Shown: one piece after another, positions 55,888-64,000 of the stretch
Layout of the letters: every line of letters starts with the position of its first letter
Numbering within the stretch: the first letter of the stretch is position 1
NCBI GenBank assembly: GCA_035772405.1
Contig: JAYKKM010000082.1
Location: forward strand, 496,001-560,000
DNA from: Chrysogorgia sp. JL179-B06
Taxonomy: Eukaryota; Cnidaria; Anthozoa; Scleralcyonacea; Chrysogorgiidae
DNA: 64,000 nt
Direction: 5' to 3'
Program-made: the position numbers and the translations under genes
The notes under the pieces: model-generated
Told to the model about the DNA's origin: nothing
The model's input: the letters and a program-made list of their open reading frames with translations, nothing else
The model's database searches: none

Positions 55888-58800
55888 ATGGCTGCAATAG
55901 TGCCTATTGAACAATTGCATGATAGAAGAAATACATTTACTGTATTTCACTACCCTAACACGCCTGCAACCATCGTTACTTACCAGTCTAATTTGGCAAC
56001 GCGAATAGTAAGGGAAGACTATGCACAAAATGCGTTTGTAAACTCATGGAATATACAACCATCTGACACTAGTGCTTCTGAATATAATGCAATAAATGCA
56101 ATCTCAGGAGCATTACAGTTCTGGTGCCAAAACTTATCTTCTAACTTCTGCAGGGAATGTAACTCGATAGTTGAACGCAAATTGTTGCCAACATTCCTGA
56201 AAATGGAAAAAAAAAGACAAGTTCGTGCATGTGTTCTGGAGATCGTTATGTAGTACCTCGTTTTGCAGACATTCCACAACAATTGAAAAATTTGTCCCCC
56301 GAAAATGTTCGTACATTGCAGCCATTTCATTTAGATTGTGGTCCTTATAATTGGCAGGTGCACGGGTATAGGTCAAAAACTGGAATGATTGCATTGAACA
56401 TCTCTGAGTTATCTGTGCAAGAAAAGATCAATGCCATAACTATTGACAACGAACGAAGCAAATGTTTAGAGGCATTTACTTATCTCATGCAGTCAGAACA
56501 ATCTTGTTATTCTCAGTTTATAGCATTGCGTGAACAGTTATTGCATGACTATGCACTCCTTAATCCTTTTGACATAGTAAAAACTAAAGGAATTTGAGTG
56601 TGCAATATGGCCTAATCTTTATCCTTTTACTGAATGGTGTGAGAGTATTTTAAGCGGTCAAGTTTCCAGACTAAGTCCAAAGATTTCGTTCACCACGAAA
56701 GTTTTTTCCGAAATTCTTGATTACACCATGAACTTTAACTTACTGCAATTTCAATATGACAGATGCATGTATAAGGTAGTTAGTGGTGGCATAAATACAG
56801 CTCGTTTTTCCAAATGTTCACCAGCTCGAGCATTAGACACGAAACCATTTCCCCCCCACATATTGGCAATGGCAGCATCGCTATTTACTAGATGCCGTTG
56901 AACAATATGGTTTACTGGATGTCTTTATAACCATAAGCCCATACGAGTGGACTTTCCCATTTCCTAACTGGCTTGAAGAAATTAGGGCGAAAACTGGCAA
57001 AGAACCAACACAAATTTCTGCTTTTGAAACGTACCACATCATACATGTGTTAGAACAGATAGTCAGGGGCTATTTGTGTGGCAGCAACAACAATCGCTGG
57101 ACATTTGAACCATTTGTTCAATTACAACCGCATAGCTGGTCGAAGCAACGTAAAAACTTATTTTTATCGCTTTGAGTTTCAACAAAGAGGCACAGCACAT
57201 GTCCACTTACTTGTATGGCTGCATGACATTACGAAAGCGCAACACCACTTTATTAGAGCCGACATTCCTAACTGCAATCCTCAGCTGGCATATCTCGTTC
57301 ATAAATTACAACCATCAGACAAATGTGCACACTGCCTCAACCTTCAGCATGAAGAATCATTCTTTGAAAACAAAGAAGGAAAGCAGGTCCATCACCTCAA
57401 ACATCCGGCCACTGAATTTGCACTACACCTGCGCGCATACATTGCGACAATTTTGGCGGCATTAAAATGTTCGATGGACTACCAGACGACAGATAGTGTA
57501 GCGATGCTCTTAAAGGCACACAATCACGCATCGGGGAGCATGCGCAAAAGGTTCCAATCTTGAAATAATTCGTGGACAAATTCAAGTTGATAAAACATGG
57601 CGATGTATAAGTTGTTTGCGAACACTTTGCAAATGCAACGGGCAACAGTTTTCGAATATCACAGAAAAATCAACAATTACTTACTTCATCAAAGTCTTGT
57701 TATTACTATTGTTCATATTCTTCCAACACCATTTCACTGTCATCAAAAATCGAGCCGTGCTCCATAACCTTCCACCATTTTGCCATACTGTGCCCGCGCA
57801 TAAACACTAATATTCAGCGGTCATTTTGTACGTGATTGTGTGCCTTTAAGATATGTCACGTCTTACGTTACTAAATGGCAAGACGCTGCTCAGGTAGATA
57901 GCTTATATTCTTATCAACTACAAGGTCAACAAGCAGCAATAAGGCATCTATTAAATAATAAACCTGCTGAACCAGAAATGTGGCTAGCAATGTCTTCAAC
58001 AAAAATTGCATGGACGTGCAGCCGTACAAAGAGATACAATGTTCCTATTTTCGATTCTATCAATGATGACAAAATTGCAAAGAAATATCGGCAACGTCAC
58101 CAGTCACATGAAAATTTTAACATTCTTGACTGGCTTCGCACGGTAGACCACAACAAATCACCAGCAAAGCCTTACCAACATGGCAGTACTCTCGTAGGCA
58201 CGAAAACTCTCTCGATTTTCAATACACAATATTTTTTCCAGTATACGTTTTTGCATATGCCTCATCGCGACATATGTGAAATTTTGCACCCCGATGATGA
58301 TAATATTCCCGAACGATTACGCTGGTATGCAGCTGCCAGACATCATTTTCCAGAGTTGTGCAATAATCCGGAAAATATGAAATCGCATATGACTTTACAA
58401 GGCCACCGCGAAACCTATATAACGACAATTATTTCATTCGTGCAGAGTTTGTCCGATTTGTTTTACTTATGGCAAATGCATATCATAACAACTCAACTGC
58501 AACACTTACAAAGTAGAGACATTGAACAGGCACCACTCGATCCACAACAAATTGCTATTAAATACCAAATTTGCACAGCGGTTATGATTCGACGAAATTA
58601 TTATAGCTACCAAAATCCATCACTCTTGTATGACGAATCTGACAGAGAGTCTGACTTAGATGATGAAGAATACAACGAGCAGGCACAAGATCTATTTGTT
58701 GAACAAGTTGACGATGCTTCACTTGTACAAATAGAATGGCTGAAACCTATCTTAATAACTGGAAAACCTGGTTCGGGAAAATCGCATACTCTTCTAGCTG

Positions 58801-59887
58801 CGATAGCCGAGTTACAAGTAAAAGATGTGAATATTCTTATTGCAAGTCCCACCGGATTTCTTGCAAGCATCTTTAGATCTAAAGTTGGTGATTACGTAAC
58901 CTGTGACACGGTTCATGCCGCATTTAAAATTCCAGTAAATCAGAAAGACCAACCGACCACAAACTGGTCACTTTCTCGCTTTGACCTTATTATCATTGAT
59001 GAAATTTCGATGATACCGCAAATACTTTTCCAACACATATTAAACACAATAAATAGACTAATCTTTAGACCAGTTCTCGTGGTATGTGGTGATGGTGCTC
59101 AACAACAACCGTTTTCTAAAACAGACGAACGCATTGTGTCTGTTCCTAGTGCTTTGAATAACAGCGATTTCATTAGATCCACATATCACTTCAATCTCAC
59201 TTCACAGCACCGCATCGGCAATCCACACTACCTGACATTTCTAGACCGCATTCGCCATTGGATCCCACAACAAAATATTTTGGATGAAATACAGGAAGGC
59301 CGTGTTATTTGTAGAGATGAGAACATTAAGGAACAAGACATCGTAGAAATATTTCATCAAAATCCTAATGCGACAATTTTGACTTTCACTAACAATGCCG
59401 CTAATGCTATAAATGAACTAGCTATCAAAAGTTTATATCAAAATATCGACCCTTTAGCGAAAGTTCAATTTGATGATGGACCACCTGTCGATCTCTTTAA
59501 GGACATGAGGGTAATGATAACGCAAAACCGAGACAAAGCAAACGGCGTTGTCAATGGACAAATTGCAACTATTGACACACTGCAAAATTCTACTATAATA
59601 TTAAAATTACCAAACATGTCACTTGAACCTGTTTATCCTGTAACAATGCCGTGGGACGCAAACAACATCACTTTGTTCCCACTGCGTGTTGCATACGCAA
59701 ACACCATGTGCAAAGCACAGGGTCAAACGCTTGAAAAAGCAGTTCTATGGTTTGACATTGACAGAATACCAGCAGGAACAGGACAGGATATGTCGCAATG
59801 TCAAGAGTGAAAAGGCTAGATGACATACACTTCCTTACACCTTTGAAACCGTGCTTTTTCAATCCCGTTTTTTTGTTGAACAGCGAA
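55888..59887 (+). pseudogene. Rep/helicase (Helitron-like) copy B
   Basis: Homologue of copy A with better-preserved helicase. Starts MAAIVPIEQLHDRRNTFTVF. CxxC (FCRECNS), Helitron-like N-terminal LDVFITISPYEWTFPF, HUH motif in RGTAHVHLLVWLHD (about 57185-57230), two-tyrosine RYVTSYVTKWQD (about 57850-57885), separated from upstream DYQTTDSVAMLL by a MITE. The helicase (58735-59860) is open: GKPGSGKSH (Walker A), FDLIIIDEISMI (Walker B), CGDGAQQQPF, ILTFTNNAANA, and CKAQGQT near the end. Frame changes near 56225, 56590, 56860, 57105 and 59790 (just before the MSRVKR motif). Rolling-circle transposition enzyme family; inactive copy. Confidence 0.85.
57514..57845. mobile_element. 332-bp TTAA MITE at the two-tyrosine motif
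   Basis: Inverted ends AGGCACACAATCACG, flanked by TTAA (57510-57513; 57846-57849). No coding. Joining over one TTAA gives VAMLLRYVTSYVTKW in frame, proving a clean insertion. The TSD and A(G)G start suggest it is mobilised by a Kolobok- or piggyBac-type transposase; its ends differ from those of the Kolobok at 26330. Confidence 0.92.
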
Positions 59888-59889
59888 TA

Positions 59890-60119
59890 AATATATTTTC
59901 CACCGGAATTAATGTAGAAATCAGTGATGCAAAGATATTTGCATATCCAAGTGTATAAATACAAGGGTGAGAAGCAAGAGGTTCATCACGTGTAACACCA
60001 GCCACGCACTACAAACCGAAGTTTACTTTGTTTCTTGTTTTTTTGTTTTTGTTTTTTGGGTTTAGCTCTACTATACATATCATGTAAGAATTGGGCTGTT
60101 CCATTTTTTCTGCTCCTTT
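59890..60119. other. Spacer between Rep/helicase B and the DIRS-like element
   Basis: T-rich run near 60040; nothing else recognised. Confidence 0.4.
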
Positions 60120-62150
60120 TTAAGGCCGTAGATTTCCTGGTAAAAACGACATCTGTTTCAGATGTGGAAAGCGAGGGCATTGGGCTGAGAAATGCTCAAG
60201 GTTCAACAATACTTCCCACCAACCCCAGTCCTACGTGCCGACAAGACCAACATATTGGGGAGAGCCACAAAAGAAAATGTGAAGAGCCCATAGAGATAGC
60301 AGAAAATGATGTGCAAGAGGAATGGATAGCAATTGGACATGAGGATATTGGAGGTGAAAATTCTTTTTCCTGAATTCGGTTGTTTAAAAGGTGAAAATAG
60401 TTCCAATTCTAATTCGGTTCAAGTAAAGGCCCGGCTGAAAGCACATGTGGAATTTTGGATAACAATCCAGGCACCAAGCTTTATTATACAGTGTATAACT
60501 GAAGGTTATAAGATCCCATTTTAAACTCCCGAGAGGGCATGTTTCCAGAACAATAGTTCCGCTAGCGCCCATGGGGATTTTGTAACAAAATCCATCCAAG
60601 AATTATTAGTCACGGGGCGTATTGTGGAAACGACAGAGGTAAACCTTTTGGTAATCAGTCCATTGTCGGTTTCAGTCAACAAGGACAAAAACGTCTGATA
60701 TTAGATTTACGATATGTCAATAAGCACATTTACAAACAGAAAGTTAAATTTGAAGATTGGCAAACAGCCATGAATTATTTAGGCAAGGAAAAATTTTTCA
60801 CAAAATTTGATTTAAGGAGTGGGTATCACCACCTTGACATATTTCCTGAACATCAGTGTTTTCTGGGTTTTTCTTGGTCTTCCAGCTCGGGGAAGAAACA
60901 TTTCTACATGTTTACCGTGTTGCCATTTGGGCTTTCCTCAGCGCCATATATCTTTACAAAACTGGTTCGTCCTCTGACACAGCACTGGCGATCACAAGGC
61001 ATAAAAATCACAGTTTTCCTAGATGATGGCATAGACATGGAAAATTCCCAGCAAATTTCCCGAGAAAATTCAGTAATTATACGGTCTGATATAAAGGCGT
61101 CCGGTTTTCTTCCCAACGACGAAAAATCAGTTTGGGAACCCACACAAACAATTTGTTGGTTTGGCTTACAATGGAACGGTATTTTAGGCACTATTGCTAT
61201 CAGTCCCCAGCGCATAACTACATTGCTGGCAGATTTACATAACGTTCCTAAACAAGAAAAAGTCAGCGCTAGGACTGTAGCAAGAGTTGTAGGAAGGGTC
61301 ATTTCTACAGGACCCGTCACAGCAAATTTAGCTTGTATTATGTCGAGACATTGTCAGATGTCTATAGCGAATACGGACACCTGGGACATTCCTTTTGTTC
61401 TCGACCACTATTGCTTGCTTGAGCTTAAGTTTTGGCAAGACAACATTGAGGCGAAAAATGTTAGAGTTTGTCAACAGTTCTGCGATAAGAACAAGATAAT
61501 ATATTCAGACGCAAGCAAGCATGCCTGTGCTGCACTGGTACTAGGAACATCGCACACCGGATGTTTACACAAGAAGAGACACTTACTAATTCTAGCTATC
61601 GTGAGCTACTTGCGATCCAACTTGGGGTTGCATCCTTTGAACCGATTCTCAAGGGTTGCAGTAGTATCAAATGGTTTACCGACAGTCAGTCGGCCATGAA
61701 GATTGCCCAGGTTGGCAGTATGCGGTTAGATTGTCACAAATTGGCAATCGATATATTTTCCATGTGCTGGAAAAGCGGGATTCAGTTAGAAATTCAATGG
61801 ATACCCAGATAAAAAAAACACTAAAGCGGACTACATTAGCAAATTTAAGGACTATGATGATTGGGAAATTACGTCTGATACTTTCCAGCAGTTAGAGGGT
61901 CTTTTTGGCCCACATACGCTCGACTGTTTCGCGAATTACAGGAATGCTAAAGTCGGAAAGTTCTTCTCTAGATACTGGAACCCTGGTACTGCAGGGATCG
62001 ATGCATTCGACATGGTCAAATGAAAACTGTTTAGTTGTGCCACCAGTAATTATCGCAGCAAGAGTGTTGAATTTTATGTATCATAATAAGTGGAAGGGGA
62101 CAATCGTGTATGGGGCGCCAAGTGTGAATTTATTATTTAGTGCTAATAGT
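60120..62150 (+). pseudogene. DIRS/Ngaro-like retroelement remnant: zinc knuckle, RT, RNase H
   Basis: A CCHC knuckle CFRCGKRGHWAEKC at about 60153-60195 ends a gag-like part. The reverse transcriptase (about 60660-61170) has FFTKFDLRSGYHHLDI, TVLPFGLSSAPYIFTK and the active-site VFLDDG. RNase H follows with IIYSDASKHACAALVL, then (new frame, about 61560) SSYRELLAIQLGV and KWFTDSQSAMKIAQ. A C-terminal segment GPHTLDCFANYRNAKVGKFF and WNPGTAGIDAF is typical of DIRS-type polyproteins. Several frameshifts and stops. No tyrosine recombinase or split repeats were found, so the class is inferred from the RT/RNase H signature. Confidence 0.7.
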
Positions 62151-62164
62151 GTCCACATTTTCCT

Positions 62165-62485
62165 TATTTATTTGGTTATATCAAATAACCAAATTATTTG
62201 CCGTTCACAAATTGGTTATATCAAATAACCAAATTATTTGCCGTTCACAAATTGGTTATATCAAATAACCAAAATAATCGCAGTGCCACAAATTGGTTAT
62301 ATCAAATAACCAAATTATTCGCCGTGCCTCAAATTGGTTATATCAAATAACCAAAATATTCGCTGTGCCTCAAATTGGTTATATCAAATAACCAAATTAT
62401 TCGCCGTGCCACAACTTGGTTATATCAAATAACCAAATTATTCGCCGTGCCACAACTTGGTTATATCAAATAACCAAAATAATTT
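62165..62485. repeat. Seven tandem ~47-bp hairpin units
   Basis: Each unit contains TTGGTTAT-ATCAA-ATAACCAA, an 8-bp stem with a 5-nt loop, plus a spacer such as 'attattcgccgtgcc'. Units start near 62172, 62212, 62252, 62294, 62336, 62378, 62418 and 62458. Lies at the 3' boundary of the DIRS-like remnant. Confidence 0.9.
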
Positions 62486-62566
62486 CTTCACACTTGGCGG
62501 GCAGCGCCCGTTGTTCAACATGGTCAGAGGTCAATCGGTTTTTCGTGCTCTTTTTGGGTTGGCAAG

Positions 62567-63852
62567 ATGGCGGCGAGCAATGGATCAAGGCAACAGGATC
62601 TAGCCAGAACGTTAACCGAAGCAATAGGCCGGGCAATCAATGATACTCTTGCTGCGACACAAGGTCGTGCAGTGCAGGTAAGTGTATACGTTTTGATAAC
62701 TTTTTAAGCTTGCTTGTCGAACGCTTATGGGATACAAGAAAGTTCCTCTTTTAATATGATAATGTTGTGTATTGCCTGTTGACAGCAACAAGGACAAGTT
62801 CACACTGGCACTGCTCAAGTAATTGATGATCGACCGTCGCAATCGCCGCAAGGCCAGCAACAGCGACAAATATCATCTGTTTGTACAGTGAATCATGCCG
62901 CAACTACAAGTAGCAGTAGGACTGCTACAAATAACATCAATACGGTAAGACTGACTGCATAGAAAGTGTTTCCTAATTAGCTAGTATTAAATTAGATAGT
63001 TTATACTGTGTGATTTACTGCTCATTCCCATTTATTACAATGATAAATGATTTTTGATAGTTGTTTTTCTTTTCATTGCGGAATATAAACATAGGCACAT
63101 TCCGCACATAGTCGTACATGTAGTCGATGTAGATATTAGACTTGCTCAAGTCTCTCTTGTCGAGTTAATATTGTTGCATGAAAAAGTTTTTTTTAATAAC
63201 AATGGCAATTAACTAAGTCTAATGGTAACCATAATCCTAATCTTAACCCAAACCCAACCTACTAACCCCCCTTGGGACTTCTCCATCCCGAGCCCCCACC
63301 CATCCACTGCCCTAGAAGACTGTTTATTGTTTATCGTGGTTATTGACAACTATTTTGGCACAGCAAATGTAATAACTGTCTTGTTGGGCTACATTAACAT
63401 GGGTACATCCTTGCTCACTGTCGGTCACTAATAGTGGTATTATATTATTATATTCTGTACCCATAGTGTTTTGCACATTCTTTTTTTCCATAAACAGCTT
63501 TAATGTAGATAACTTCATTTAGATAGACCATTTCTTTCTTACAACAGGTCCTACTCCCATCAGTTTTTGGGAGGTTTGCACCTGTAAAAAGAAAACGCTC
63601 TGGGGCATGCTAGCCAAAACCTGCAAAAATATACACCAAAGACATTGTGTGTATCTTGCCAATAAAAGATGTGTATGACATACCAATACCCAAGGGGATC
63701 AAAAGATCCCAGTTGGCAGAAATGGGATTGACTGGGAAAATTTCAATTAATGCAGGATGGGAAGACATTGAGGTACTTCAAGAAATTTCCAGTGTTTTTT
63801 CATCTGCATTTAATCTGAAGGATGGTGAAATTTTATTATTTGACTATTTAAG
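62567..63852 (+). pseudogene. 5' exons of a second HECT/G2E3-like gene, with a nonsense codon
   Basis: Exon 1 62567-62677 (MAASNGSRQQDLARTLTEAI..., donor CAG|GTAAGT), exon 2 62786-62944 (Gln/Ser-rich), exon 3 63548-63852 (acceptor ACAACAG, donor AG|GTAGGT). Exon 3 reads LLPSVFGRFAPVKRKRSGAC, then TAG at 63611-63613, then in the same frame KIYTKDIVCILPIKD and GKISINAGWEDIEVLQEISS. Exon layout and content parallel the start of the HECT-like gene at 54353-52743 (SRVFGRP.., FYTRDVMLL, KEWSDIDVQLEI). The HECT domain itself would be beyond the window. The single stop may mark a pseudogene. Confidence 0.55.
62945..63547. other. Intron 2 of the HECT/G2E3-like gene
   Basis: Contains a weak CCTAACCC-like stretch (63225-63275); no gene seen. 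Confidence 0.5.
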
Positions 63853-63873
63853 GTAGGTAAAACAACGATAGTG

Positions 63874-63874
<1 letters not shown>

Positions 63875-63908
<34 letters not shown>
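63875..63908. repeat. (TA)n microsatellite
   Basis: About 16 dinucleotides, just after exon 3 of the HECT/G2E3-like gene. Confidence 0.98.
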
Positions 63909-63910
<2 letters not shown>

Positions 63911-64000
63911 CCAAATATTATTATTAATATATATCCTTATACTTCACTGGCATTACCATCTTGTTAATATATATATACTGAACTTGTCGGCAACGGCTTC

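Noticed and set aside
57514..57845. Reading 57563-57840 as an intron of the Rep gene
   Set aside because: It has inverted ends and TTAA duplication and lacks GT-AG borders at the frame joins.
62165..62485. CRISPR array from the regular 20-bp palindromic repeats
   Set aside because: Spacers are near-identical variants of one sequence and the context is a eukaryotic retroelement.

Overview
The window looks like non-reference-style, transposon-packed nuclear DNA from an aquatic invertebrate, most probably a cnidarian. The base composition is AT-rich, genes have GT-AG introns, and I see no bacterial operon signals. Cnidarian origin is an inference from the mix of families (an NHL-repeat orphan family, Polinton, Kolobok with a THAP domain, an Academ-like element, DIRS-like RT, HECT/G2E3-like genes); mollusc or another invertebrate is not excluded.

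Layout. 1-2.44 kb is a 113-bp satellite. A lone first coding exon of an EXO1-like nuclease follows (2.7-2.9 kb, minus). A 5.6-kb Academ-like DNA transposon (4177-9778) sits inside a ~178-bp tandem repeat and made a CAG target duplication. From 10.5 to 43.4 kb lies a Russian doll. A Helitron-like Rep/helicase gene (copy A) is split between 10526-10683 and 39934-43394 by a 29.2-kb element with perfect 27-bp terminal inverted repeats and an ATTTTT duplication. That element (about 9.9 kb without its own insertions) carries a divergent pair: a BRCT-domain gene (minus) and a decayed multi-exon RS/NHL-repeat gene (plus). The plus-strand gene was hit twice: by an 11.8-kb Polinton (13091-24853) in the RS exon and by a 7.5-kb Kolobok (26330-33866) in the next exon. 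The Polinton was itself hit by a LINE inside its integrase gene.

44.5-47.8 kb is AT-rich minisatellite. 47867-54589 is a second, two-gene element with long inverted ends: an rve-type integrase (plus) facing a HECT E3-ligase-like gene (minus). The HECT-like gene contains a mariner-like insertion in exon 1 and a CACTG-ended MITE in an intron. Rep/helicase copy B (55888-59887) carries a TTAA MITE exactly at its two-tyrosine motif. A DIRS-like retroelement remnant, a hairpin tandem repeat and the 5' exons of a second HECT/G2E3-like gene close the window.

How it fits together. Most genes here serve mobile elements rather than a host pathway. Five insertions can be removed on paper, leaving one copy of the target duplication, and in each case the interrupted reading frame is restored; this gives the boundaries strong internal support and yields an insertion order. 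The most unusual points are the Bcl-2-like gene in both Polinton inverted repeats, the gene-carrying 29-kb element, and the integrase plus HECT pair within one set of inverted ends. Family names rest on motif recognition without database search.
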